A stretch of 64,000 nucleotides of DNA from Streptomyces cinnamoneus (lineage in GTDB: Bacteria; Actinomycetota; Actinomycetes; Streptomycetales; Streptomycetaceae): positions 114,420-178,419 of the forward strand of contig NZ_BMVB01000011.1 of NCBI RefSeq assembly GCF_014650495.1. The letters are read 5' to 3'. Shown one piece after another: positions 37,964 to 45,776 of this stretch (position 1 is its first letter; each line of letters begins with the position of its first letter). Below the pieces are notes generated by a model. The model worked only from the letters and a program-made list of their open reading frames with translations. It was not told where the DNA came from and did no database searches. The translations under genes and the position numbers were made by a program.

Positions 37964-39001
37964 GTGACCTTTCAGCTCTCCGTACTGGACCGCTCCCGCA
38001 CCCGGCAGGGGCGGCCACCCGGCGAGGCCCTGCGCGAGACCGTGCGCTTCGCGCAGGAGGCCGAGGCACTCGGCTACCACCGGTTCTGGGTCTCCGAACA
38101 CCACGGGGTGCCCGGCGTCGCCGGGTCGGCGCCCACCGTGCTGGCGGCGGCCGTCGCCGGTGCCACGTCCCGGATCCGGGTCGGTACGGGCGGTGTGATG
38201 CTGCCCAACCACCGGACGCTGGTGGTCGCCGAGCAGTTCGGGGTGCTGGAGTCGCTCTTTCCCGGGCGCATCGACATGGGGCTGGGGCGGTCGGTGGGCT
38301 TCACGGGCGGGATCCGGCGGGCGCTGGGCGTCTCGAAGGACGCCATGGGGGACTTCGGCACGCAGCTGGAGGAGCTGGCGGGGTGGTTCGGCGGGGTCCC
38401 GCCGGTTCCGGGGGTGCACGCCCTGCCCGCCGAGGGGTTGCGTCCGCCGCTCTTCGTACTGGCCAACGCCTCCGGGGCCGATGTCGCCGCGGAGGCCGGG
38501 GCAGCGCTGGTCATCGGGGGGTTCTCGGAGTCGGCCGTCGCCGCTGCCGAGCGGTACCGGGCCGGGTTCCGGCCCTCGGCGTGGTGGGAGAAGCCGTACG
38601 TCGTCGTTGCGGGGAACGTCGCCGTGGGGGAGACGCGGGAAGCCGCCCGGCGGCTGCTGGTGCCCGAGGCGTGGGCGGTGGCCCATTCGCGTACGCACGG
38701 GGTGTTTCCGGCGCTGCGGTCCGCTGAGGAGGTGGAGGCGCTGGACATGTCCGAGCGGGAGCGGGGGTTCTACGAGGGCGCCTTGCGCGGGCACCTCTAC
38801 GGCACCGAGGAGGAGGTCGGTGCCGCCCTGGGCTCTCTTGTGCGGAGCACCGGTGCCGGCGAGGTGCTCGTCACCACCGGGTCGTACGACCGTGACGCGT
38901 TGATGGACTCCTACCGCAGGCTCGCGGCGGTCGTGGGGCGGGGCCGGGAGGGGACGAGCCCTTCTGGGGGCTGCAATATGTGCGGCAACCGCACCCCGTA
39001 G
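37964..39001 (+). CDS. Luciferase-like monooxygenase (LLM) flavin-dependent oxidoreductase with repeat-derived C-terminus
   Basis: Probable F420- or FMN-dependent oxidoreductase of the LLM class (MsnO8-like). FAQEAEALGYHRFWVSEHHG, IRVGTGGVMLPNHRTLVVAEQFGVLESLFPGRIDMGLGRS and EEVGAALGSLV are typical; 345 aa from GTG 37964. The last 19 or so residues (GREGTSPSGGCNMCGNRTP) and the stop are encoded by a perfect inverted repeat plus dispersed repeat element (38940-39094). The natural domain therefore probably ends near SYRRLAAVVGRG. The substrate is unknown. Confidence 0.88.
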   Translation: MTFQLSVLDRSRTRQGRPPGEALRETVRFAQEAEALGYHRFWVSEHHGVPGVAGSAPTVLAAAVAGATSRIRVGTGGVMLPNHRTLVVAEQFGVLESLFPGRIDMGLGRSVGFTGGIRRALGVSKDAMGDFGTQLEELAGWFGGVPPVPGVHALPAEGLRPPLFVLANASGADVAAEAGAALVIGGFSESAVAAAERYRAGFRPSAWWEKPYVVVAGNVAVGETREAARRLLVPEAWAVAHSRTHGVFPALRSAEEVEALDMSERERGFYEGALRGHLYGTEEEVGAALGSLVRSTGAGEVLVTTGSYDRDALMDSYRRLAAVVGRGREGTSPSGGCNMCGNRTP

Positions 39002-39094
39002 GCGCGCTCCGAACGTCGCCGCACCTATCGCCCCCAGCTACCGCTGGGAGGTGCCCCCAACGCCCCCTGCCAGGGCTCGTCCCCTCCCGGCCCC
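38940..39094. repeat. Compound palindromic element at the 3' end of the LLM gene
   Basis: Perfect 23-bp inverted arms (38940-38962 and 39072-39094) enclose 109 bp. That interior contains the LLM stop codon and a 30-bp dispersed repeat. It looks like a small non-coding mobile or REP-like element that has become part of the coding end. It may also act as terminator for this gene and for TerD. Confidence 0.75.
39031..39060 (+). repeat. Dispersed 30-bp palindromic repeat, copy 2
   Basis: Same unit as 3191-3220, differing at one position (AGCTA instead of AGCGA). It lies inside the 23-bp inverted repeat after the LLM stop. Confidence 0.8.
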
Positions 39095-39133
39095 TCCTGC
39101 CGGTGGTCTCCAGCCGGTTGTTCCGGGGGCGTC

Positions 39134-40309
39134 CTACAGCGCCTGCGCCGCCGGCTTCACCAGGTCGCGGACCGTCTTCGCCTTGACGTAGTCGCCCAGC
39201 GCCGTCATCTCCCACTCGCCCGAGAACTGGCGGATGAACTTGCACATGAGGACGCCCGTCTTCGGCTCCGCGCCCGTGAGGTCGAAGCGGACCAGCTCCT
39301 CGCCCGTCTGGGCGTCGAGGAGGCGGCAGTACGCCTTGGCGACCTCCGTGAACTTCTGGCCGTTGAACGAGCTGACGGTGAACACCAGGCCCGTCACCTC
39401 CGGCGGCAGACCGCCCATGTGGACGGTGATCGTCTCGTCGTCGCCCGAGCCGTCGCCGGTGAGGTTGTCACCGGAGTGCTGGATGGCGCCGTTGAGGATC
39501 TGGAGGCGGCCGAAGTAGCAGGCGTCGATCATGTTGCGGTCGGGGCCGTAGGCGATGACCGAGGCGTCCAGGTCGATGGCCCGGCTGTTCCACGCCGGCT
39601 CCCAGCCCAGGCCCATCCGCACCGAGCGGGTCAGCGGCCGGCCGCCCTTGACCAGCGACACCGTCTCGTTCTTGCGGAGGCTGACCTTGCCCTTGTCCAG
39701 GTTGATCTTGCCCGGGGCGGCGGGCGGGGCCGGGGGAGCGGCGGCCGGCATGGGCGGTGCCACCGCGGGGGCCGGGACGGGCGGGGCCGCCACGGGCGTC
39801 GCCGCCGGCTCCTCCACGCTCACGCCGAAGTCGGTGGCGATGCCCGCCAGGCCGTTCGCATAGCCCTGGCCGACCGCGCGGACCTTCCACGCGCCGTTGC
39901 GGCGGTAGACCTCCACGACCAGCAGCGCCGTCTCCGTGCCCAGCCGGGGCGGTGTGAAGGTGGCGATCACGGAGCCGTCGTCCGCGTTGCGGACGGTCGC
40001 GGTGGGCTCGGTGCCCGCGAAGGTGGCGCCCGCGGCGTCCGGGCTCGCCGTGACCACGATCTTCTCGATGGCGGCCGGGACGGCCGTGGTGTCGACGGTG
40101 ATCGCGTCGGGCGTCGCGCCGGACGCGGCCCGGTGGGTCACGCCCGGGCCGCTGGGCTGGTTGTAGAAGACGAAGTCGTCGTCGGAGCGCACCTTGCCGT
40201 CGGCGGTGAGCAGCAGGCCCGAAACGTCGAGCCGCACCGGGGCGGTGACGTCCACCGTCACGCGGGCGACGGAGAGCGGGATGTTCGAGCCGGGTGTCAT
40301 AGCGGTCAT
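39134..40309 (-). CDS. TerD family protein with two TerD domains
   Basis: Tellurite/stress-type calcium-binding TerD family protein of unknown molecular function. The 391-aa product has an N-terminal TerD domain (TPGSNIPLSVARVTVDV, SDDDFVFYNQPSGPG, LLVVEVYRRNGAWKVRAVGQGY to about residue 155). A Pro/Ala linker of about 35 residues follows. The second TerD domain has INLDKGKVSLRKNETVSLV, DDETITVHMGGLPPEVTGLVFTV and FIRQFSGEWEM. ATG 40309 is the family start. It is single; no other ter genes are nearby. Confidence 0.9.
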   Translation of the reverse strand: MTAMTPGSNIPLSVARVTVDVTAPVRLDVSGLLLTADGKVRSDDDFVFYNQPSGPGVTHRAASGATPDAITVDTTAVPAAIEKIVVTASPDAAGATFAGTEPTATVRNADDGSVIATFTPPRLGTETALLVVEVYRRNGAWKVRAVGQGYANGLAGIATDFGVSVEEPAATPVAAPPVPAPAVAPPMPAAAPPAPPAAPGKINLDKGKVSLRKNETVSLVKGGRPLTRSVRMGLGWEPAWNSRAIDLDASVIAYGPDRNMIDACYFGRLQILNGAIQHSGDNLTGDGSGDDETITVHMGGLPPEVTGLVFTVSSFNGQKFTEVAKAYCRLLDAQTGEELVRFDLTGAEPKTGVLMCKFIRQFSGEWEMTALGDYVKAKTVRDLVKPAAQAL

Positions 40310-40367
40310 GTCCCGGGTAACGAGCGGCCCGGCTTTACGGTTCCATGACCCGCCCGGTTCGAACATC

Positions 40368-41018
40368 TCACCGTGGGGAGACGAAGCCGCTCTCGTAGGC
40401 GGCGATGACCGCCTGGGTGCGGTCGCGTACCCCCAGCTTGGCGAGCACCCCCGCCACATGGGTCTTCACCGTGGCCGCGCCCAGCGTCATCCGGGCGGCG
40501 ATCTCGGCGTTCGACAGTCCCGCCGTCATCAGCCGCAGCACCTCCGCCTCGCGGTCGGTGAGCTTCTCGCGCAGGGTGTCCCTGCGGGGGCCGGTGCGGC
40601 CCGCGTGGGCGGCGGCCAGGGCGCGTACCGCGGAGGGGAAGAGCAGCGAGTCGCTGCCGGCCACCACGCGCACGGCCCGGACGAGTTCGTCGGCGTCCGA
40701 CCGCTTGAGGAGGAAGCCGGAGGCGCCGGCGCGCAGGGCGTCGTAGACGTAGCTGTCGTTCTCGAAGGTGCTGACGACGACGATGCGCGGCGGGGCGTCC
40801 ATGGTGGCCAGGATGTGCTCGGTGGCGCGGATCCCGTCCACCTCCGGCATCCGGACGTCCATCAGCACGACGTCGGGGCGCAGTGCGCGGACCACGGCGA
40901 CGGCCTCGGCGCCGGTGGCCGCCTCGCCGACCACTTCCATGTCCGGCTCGGCGCCCAGGATGGCCCGCAGGGCCGTGCGGACCAGGTGTTCGTCGTCGGC
41001 CAGGACGATGCGTATCAC
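40368..41018 (-). CDS. NarL/FixJ-family response regulator
   Basis: DNA-binding response regulator. The receiver domain has acidic Asp8/Asp9, phospho-acceptor Asp54 (VVLMDVRMP), Thr84 and Lys105 (GFLLKRSD). The LuxR-type HTH is at about residues 150-205 (LTDREAEVLRLMTAGLSNAEIAARM ... TVKTHVAGVLAKLG); 216 aa. GTG 41018 overlaps the kinase stop by 4 bp, so it is the cognate partner. Targets are unknown. Confidence 0.94.
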   Translation of the reverse strand: MIRIVLADDEHLVRTALRAILGAEPDMEVVGEAATGAEAVAVVRALRPDVVLMDVRMPEVDGIRATEHILATMDAPPRIVVVSTFENDSYVYDALRAGASGFLLKRSDADELVRAVRVVAGSDSLLFPSAVRALAAAHAGRTGPRRDTLREKLTDREAEVLRLMTAGLSNAEIAARMTLGAATVKTHVAGVLAKLGVRDRTQAVIAAYESGFVSPR

Positions 41019-42283
41019 CGGGCCTCACCGCGCAGCGGCAGGCGGACCGACAGCTGCCAGACGCCGTCGTGTGCGCCCGAGGAGCTGTCGCCGCGCAGCA
41101 GCCGGGCCCGTTCGGCGATGCCGAGCAGGCCGCGGCCGCCGCCCTGGCGTCGGGGGGCGGGGCCGGGTTTCAGGGGATTCTCCAAGGTGACCTCCACGTC
41201 GTCGTCGTCCACGGTGATCCGCAGTCGTACGGGCACCCGGCCCGCGTGCCGCAGGGCGTTGCTGAGCCCCTCCTGCACGATGCGGTACGCCTCGCGCGAG
41301 ACGACCGCGGGCACCTCGGCCAGGCCGCCGCGGGCGGCGAAGTCGACGGTGCCGCCGGCTGCGCGCGTCCGTTCCAGCAGGCCGTCCACGTCGGTGAGGG
41401 TGGGTGCGGGGGCGGTGGGGGCGGTGCCGTCCTCGCGCAGCAGGCCCAGGACGGTGTCGAGTTCGCCGACCGCCTCGCGCGCCGTCTCCTCGATCGAGGT
41501 CAGCGCCTGGCGGGCGAACGCAGGGTCGGCGTCGAGGACCCGGCGGGCGGCGGCGGCCTGCAGGGTCACCGCGCTCAGCGCATGGCCGACCGAGTCGTGG
41601 AGCTCGCGCGCCAGGCGGTTGCGCAGCGCCAGCTGCAGGGCGCGCTCCTCGGCCTCCGCGAGCCGGTCCGCGGCCGTGGGGCCGAGCAGGACGGGCGCGC
41701 AGCGCGCCAGCAGCGAGCCCGCCGCCCAGGACGTGCCGACGACCAGCGCCAGCAGGGCGAGCCCCGCCAGGGGAGCCAGTGCGGGCCACGGGAAGTCCGT
41801 GCCCCCGTGGCGGTAGAGGTCCTCGATCCCGGCCGGCAGCGCGGTGACCGGCGAGGCGATCAGAACGACGGCCATCGGCGGCACGGCCAGCGACATGCCG
41901 CTGACGATGCCGCCGGTCAGCAGGTGCAGCGTGTACCAGGCGGCCGTGCGCCCCCGTGCCGCCCACGACCGGCTGGGCCCGGCCGCCAGGTCGGCCTCGG
42001 GCACTCCGCACAACGCGCGGGCCGCCGCGCCCTCCAGCGGCCGTACGAGCGGGTAGAGGGCCGTGACGGCCGCCGGGGCGAGCGCCAGGGCGAAGACGGC
42101 GAACTGCCAGAAGACCGAGGAGGGGATGAAGGCGCCGCGGTCGGGATCCTGGACGAGGAGTACCAGCAGCGTGTTCGCCGCCAGGTAGTACGGCATCAGC
42201 AGGGCCCCGCCCAGCAGCAGGTGCACCCAGCGCAGCCGGGCGCGGCGCCCCAGCGCCGCGCGGCGCAGGGCCGCCGCCGTCAC
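41015..42283 (-). CDS. Membrane sensor histidine kinase (HisKA_3 type)
   Basis: Two-component sensor for the adjacent regulator. The N-terminal half has four hydrophobic segments (LLLGGALLMPYYLAANTLLVL, FAVFALALAPAAVTALY, GGIVSGMSLAVPPMAVVLI and LAPLAGLALLALVVG). LARELHDSVGHALSAV holds the phospho-accepting His. The ATPase domain has EGLSNALRHAG and GRGLLGIAERARLL; 422 aa. The GTG start overlaps the preceding small ORF by 4 bp. There is no large extracytoplasmic domain, so sensing is probably within the membrane. The signal is unknown. Confidence 0.93.
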   Translation of the reverse strand: MTAAALRRAALGRRARLRWVHLLLGGALLMPYYLAANTLLVLLVQDPDRGAFIPSSVFWQFAVFALALAPAAVTALYPLVRPLEGAAARALCGVPEADLAAGPSRSWAARGRTAAWYTLHLLTGGIVSGMSLAVPPMAVVLIASPVTALPAGIEDLYRHGGTDFPWPALAPLAGLALLALVVGTSWAAGSLLARCAPVLLGPTAADRLAEAEERALQLALRNRLARELHDSVGHALSAVTLQAAAARRVLDADPAFARQALTSIEETAREAVGELDTVLGLLREDGTAPTAPAPTLTDVDGLLERTRAAGGTVDFAARGGLAEVPAVVSREAYRIVQEGLSNALRHAGRVPVRLRITVDDDDVEVTLENPLKPGPAPRRQGGGRGLLGIAERARLLRGDSSSGAHDGVWQLSVRLPLRGEAR

Positions 42284-42657
42284 GGGGTGCTGCGGCGGTG
42301 GAAGGGGTGGGTGCCGCTCGCGAGTACGAGTAATCCGATGATCACTGGCACAGCGTAGGTGATCGGCGCCGGCGGGGTCGCGGCCCGCCGGGCCGGCCCG
42401 GCCGCGGGCAGCCGGCCGCCCCGGCGACCGGGCGCCGCCGAGCCCACGCCCGACAGCAGCAGCGGCACCCGCGGCGGCCCGGCGCGCCGGCCGGTCCGGC
42501 TCCCGGCCGGCCAGGCGGCCTTGAGCGCGAGGCAGGGCACACGGGCGGCGATGGCGGCGGCCCGCAGCAGACGGCGGGCCGTCACGTGGTCGTCCCGGCG
42601 CGGCTCCGCCGTCGCGGTGACGGCGGCCGGCGACAGTGGCGCAGGCGTTCGGCTCAT
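42280..42657 (-). CDS. Small protein of unknown function coupled to the histidine kinase
   Basis: A 125-aa, very basic and Ala/Arg/Pro-rich product. It has one hydrophobic segment near the C-terminus (ITYAVPVIIGLLVLASG). ATG 42657 has GGAAGG 8 nt upstream, and its TGA overlaps the GTG of the kinase (GTGA), which argues for a real coupled gene. The composition is otherwise close to random GC-rich sequence, and I recognise no family. It could be a small membrane partner of the sensor or a spurious frame. Confidence 0.5.
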   Translation of the reverse strand: MSRTPAPLSPAAVTATAEPRRDDHVTARRLLRAAAIAARVPCLALKAAWPAGSRTGRRAGPPRVPLLLSGVGSAAPGRRGGRLPAAGPARRAATPPAPITYAVPVIIGLLVLASGTHPFHRRSTP

Positions 42658-42846
42658 GCGTCCAGCCTTCCGTCCCGGGCTGCCGGGCGCCTCGGCCCGG
42701 ACGGCGGACCTTCTCCGTCTCAGGGCGGAACCGCCCCTCCTCCGCACGTCCCGGGCCCGCGGGCCGCCGGTCCGCCTCAGGGCGTGGTGGCGGGCGCGTC
42801 CGGGACCGGGGTGGACGGTCCTCACCGTCATGGGACGCCGGGCTCG

Positions 42847-42852
42847 TACAGT
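42847..42852 (+). promoter_or_regulatory. -10 box TACAGT of a probable leaderless transcript
   Basis: TACAGT ends 6 nt before ATG 42859 of the amidohydrolase gene; no ribosome-binding site is present. Confidence 0.45.
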
Positions 42853-42858
42853 GCGTTC

Positions 42859-43986
42859 ATGGCCTCCATGAACGAGAGCGCGGCACCGCCGGAGCAGCCG
42901 GTGCTGCACATCAAGGGACGGATATTGACCGGCCCGGACCCGCTGGACGGGGTGCGCGACGAGCTGTGGGTCGTCGGCGGGCGGATCACCTTCGACCGGC
43001 CTGCCGGCGCGCGGGACGTCACCACCGTCGACGGCTGGGTGCTGCCCGGCCTGGTCGACGCGCACTGCCACGTCGGCCTCGACGCGCACGGCGCGGTCGA
43101 CGCCTCGACCACCGAGAAGCAGGCGCTGACCGAACGCCACGCGGGCGCCCTGCTCCTGCGCGACGCGGGCTCGCCGTCCGACACGCGCTGGATCGACGAC
43201 CGCGAGGACCTGCCCCGCATCATCCGCGCGGGCCGTCACATCGCCCGCACCCGCCGCTACATCCGCAATTACGCGCACGAGATCGAGCCCGAGGACCTGG
43301 TGGCGTACGTGGCGCGCGAGGCGCGGCGGGGCGACGGCTGGGTCAAGCTCGTCGGCGACTGGATCGACCGCGAGACCGGCGACCTGGGGGCCTGCTGGCC
43401 GCGCGGCGCGGTCGAGGCGGCCATCGCCGAGGCCCACCGGCTGGGGGCCCGCGTCACCGCGCACTGCTTCGCCGAGGAGACCCTCGCGCCGCTGGTGGAG
43501 GCGGGGATCGACTGCATCGAGCACGCGACGGGGCTCACCGAGGAGACGATCCCGCTCTTCGCCGAGCGGGGCGTGGCCATCGTGCCGACGCTGGTCAACA
43601 TCGCCACCTTCCCCCGGCTCGCGGACGGCGGCCAGGACAAGTTCCCCCGCTGGGCGGACCACATGCGACGGCTGCACGCGCGCCGCTACGCGACCGTGGG
43701 CGCCGCCTACGACGCCGGCATCCCCGTCTACGTCGGCACCGACGCGGGCGGCTCGCTCCCGCACGGTCTGGTCGGCCAGGAGGTCGCGGAGCTGGTCAAG
43801 GCGGGCATCCCGGCGTCGGCCGCCCTGTCGGCGGCGACGTGGGGAGCCCGGGCGTGGCTGGGCCGCCCGGGCCTGGAGGAGGGCGCCCCGGCCGACCTCG
43901 TCGTCTACGACGCCGACCCCCGCGCGGACGTACGGGTCCTCGGGTCACCGCGCCGCGTGGTGCTGCGGGGGCGCGTGGTGGCGTGA
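42859..43986 (+). CDS. Amidohydrolase (imidazolonepropionase/dipeptidase-like)
   Basis: Metal-dependent amidohydrolase. LPGLVDAHCHVGLD is the HxH metal motif. VTAHCFAEE and CIEHATGLTEE supply the following histidines, and YVGTDAGGSLPHG the catalytic Asp. The small beta-sandwich ends (VLHIKGRILTG at the N-terminus, DLVVYDADPRADVRVLGSPRRVVLRGRVV at the C-terminus) complete the fold; 375 aa. ATG 42859 is chosen for the leaderless spacing; ATG 42868 is an alternative. The substrate is not evident from context. Confidence 0.92.
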   Translation: MASMNESAAPPEQPVLHIKGRILTGPDPLDGVRDELWVVGGRITFDRPAGARDVTTVDGWVLPGLVDAHCHVGLDAHGAVDASTTEKQALTERHAGALLLRDAGSPSDTRWIDDREDLPRIIRAGRHIARTRRYIRNYAHEIEPEDLVAYVAREARRGDGWVKLVGDWIDRETGDLGACWPRGAVEAAIAEAHRLGARVTAHCFAEETLAPLVEAGIDCIEHATGLTEETIPLFAERGVAIVPTLVNIATFPRLADGGQDKFPRWADHMRRLHARRYATVGAAYDAGIPVYVGTDAGGSLPHGLVGQEVAELVKAGIPASAALSAATWGARAWLGRPGLEEGAPADLVVYDADPRADVRVLGSPRRVVLRGRVVA

Positions 43987-43999
43987 GGGCCGTGGGAGG

Positions 44000-44608
44000 T
44001 CAGCCGAAGAGGGCGCTCAGCAGGGCCACGGCGGACAGCGCTCCCATGGACAGCGCGCAGACCCCCGCACAGCCCATGCCCAGTACCTCGCGTCCTTGCA
44101 GCGGTCGCCCCTCATCGGTGCGCAGGCTCGACAACCGTGCCAGCAGAGCGGCCGGGACGGTCGCCACGGTGAGCGCGACCCACCACCACAGGTAGACGGG
44201 CGCTGTCGCGGCTCGGTGCGCCGGTCCGATCGCCGTCCCCACGACGGCGATCACGGCGGCCACCACCACCGTGGCGGCGGCCGGCACCCAGCACCAGGCC
44301 CCCGAACCGCCCCACCGGGTTTCCGCACGCCGCGCCAGCACACTGGCGGGCAGGACGAACGCGCACACGAAGACGAGGGCCGCAGCCGTGGCGAACGGCA
44401 GGACGACCGGCAGGGCGAAGACGGCGAACACGGGGCTTTCCGGTCCCGCATCCCCCTCGGGGAGTGCCTCCGGGTGCGCCATTCCCCACACCCACAGACT
44501 CGCGTACGCGAGCGCCATCTCGACCAGGACGGTCGCTGCCGCGACCTTGGTCATGGACCACGTCCACGTGTTCCGACGTGTTATTGATGCTTTCACTCCA
44601 CTGATCAT
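44000..44608 (-). CDS. Integral membrane protein of unknown function
   Basis: About 202 aa with five hydrophobic segments: AAATVLVEMALAYASLWVWG; VFAVFALPVVLPFATAAALV and its continuation; VPAAATVVVAAVIAVVGTA; YLWWWVALTVATVPAALLA; and CALSMGALSAVALLSALFG. No domain was recognised. The start is uncertain: ATG 44608 (MISGVKAS) abuts AAGAGG, and ATG 44554 (MTKVAAATV) starts directly before the first helix. It is convergent with the amidohydrolase gene (13 bp) and divergent from the LAETG protein. Confidence 0.75.
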   Translation of the reverse strand: MISGVKASITRRNTWTWSMTKVAAATVLVEMALAYASLWVWGMAHPEALPEGDAGPESPVFAVFALPVVLPFATAAALVFVCAFVLPASVLARRAETRWGGSGAWCWVPAAATVVVAAVIAVVGTAIGPAHRAATAPVYLWWWVALTVATVPAALLARLSSLRTDEGRPLQGREVLGMGCAGVCALSMGALSAVALLSALFG

Positions 44609-44815
44609 CCTCTTGTCGCCGATGTGGCGAAAAGCCACCCCCGGCGCCCCGTGAATCGAATACTCACGCGAAACGCATCCTTTGGAGTGAACTCCCTCTG
44701 GTGTCATGTCCGTTCACCCTCACGTGATCGAACATTGCGGGGTCGATGCCGTCGGCGCGCGATGTCCCCCATTGGCGCGCCGACGGCTCCTTTCTCCCGT
44801 GGGGGTTCCACACAC

Positions 44816-45751
44816 GTGTTCAGCACCACCAGCGCTTCCTCCGGCATGCCCGCACGCCGGTTCACGGCCCTCGCCGCGACGGCCACCGCCACCGCCCTCG
44901 CCCTGGGCACCGCACCCGCGCACGCCACCGACTCCGGCACGGCGGCGGCGACCGTGCTCCGCGCCGGGCTCGACGTCTCCCTCCTCGGCGGCACCGCACA
45001 CGTACCGGTCAACGCCAGTCTCAACGACGTGAAGGCGCCGGGCGACGCCGCCAAGACCGCGCTCACCGTCACCCTCGACGGAGTCGAAGAGGGCAGGCCC
45101 GTCACCATCCTGCGCGCCGACGCCGCCACCTCCCGCGCCACCGCCGACCGCACCGCGTCCAAGGGCTACGCCCGCCTCGTCCACGCCGCCGTGCACGTCC
45201 CCGGCCTCCCGCTGCGCCCGCTCGTCGAGGTCCAGCAGGTCACCTCGGAGGCCGAGTGCGGGACGGGCCGCAAACCCACCGCCGCCTCGAACGTCCTCGG
45301 CAGCGTCTCGGTGCTCGGCAAGAAGGTCACGCTCAGCGCCACCGGCCCCACCAAGGTCGGCGTGCCCGGCGTCGGCGACGTGCGCCTGGACCTGTCGAAG
45401 ACGGCCACGACCTCACGCACGGCGGCGGCCACCGCCCTCCGCCTCGACGTCGCCATCGACCCGCTCACCCTGGGCGTCGCCAAGGTGAAGGGCACCGTCA
45501 CCCTCGTCGAGGCCAGCTGCGAAACACCCGCCGGTACGGGCGAACCGGCGAAGGAGACCCCCGCCACCGACCCCACGCCGCAGACCGCCGCCCACCAGGC
45601 CGCCGCACCCGCGAAGGGCGGCCTCGCCGAGACCGGCGGCAGCTCCGCCACCCCCTACCTCGCGGGCGCGGCCGGCCTGCTCGTCGTCGGGGGCGGCGGA
45701 GCCCTCCTCGCCGCCCGCCGCCGCAAGGACGCGGCGCACGGGAACGACTGA
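44816..45751 (+). CDS. LAETG-anchored surface protein (SCO1860-like family)
   Basis: A secreted, sortase-anchored cell-wall protein. A signal peptide (MPARRFTALAATATATALALG ... AHA, starting at the internal ATG 44846) is followed by a Thr/Ala-rich ectodomain with two cysteines. A low-complexity linker comes next, then the sorting signal GLAETGG near residue 270, a hydrophobic helix (YLAGAAGLLVVGGGGALL) and the basic tail AARRRKD. LAETG is the motif used by Streptomyces class E sortases. It lies next to cobC; as I recall this pairing is conserved. The start could be GTG 44816 (311 aa) or ATG 44846. Confidence 0.88.
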   Translation: MFSTTSASSGMPARRFTALAATATATALALGTAPAHATDSGTAAATVLRAGLDVSLLGGTAHVPVNASLNDVKAPGDAAKTALTVTLDGVEEGRPVTILRADAATSRATADRTASKGYARLVHAAVHVPGLPLRPLVEVQQVTSEAECGTGRKPTAASNVLGSVSVLGKKVTLSATGPTKVGVPGVGDVRLDLSKTATTSRTAAATALRLDVAIDPLTLGVAKVKGTVTLVEASCETPAGTGEPAKETPATDPTPQTAAHQAAAPAKGGLAETGGSSATPYLAGAAGLLVVGGGGALLAARRRKDAAHGND

Positions 45752-45776
45752 CGCCCCGGCAAAAGGCGCGGCCGGG

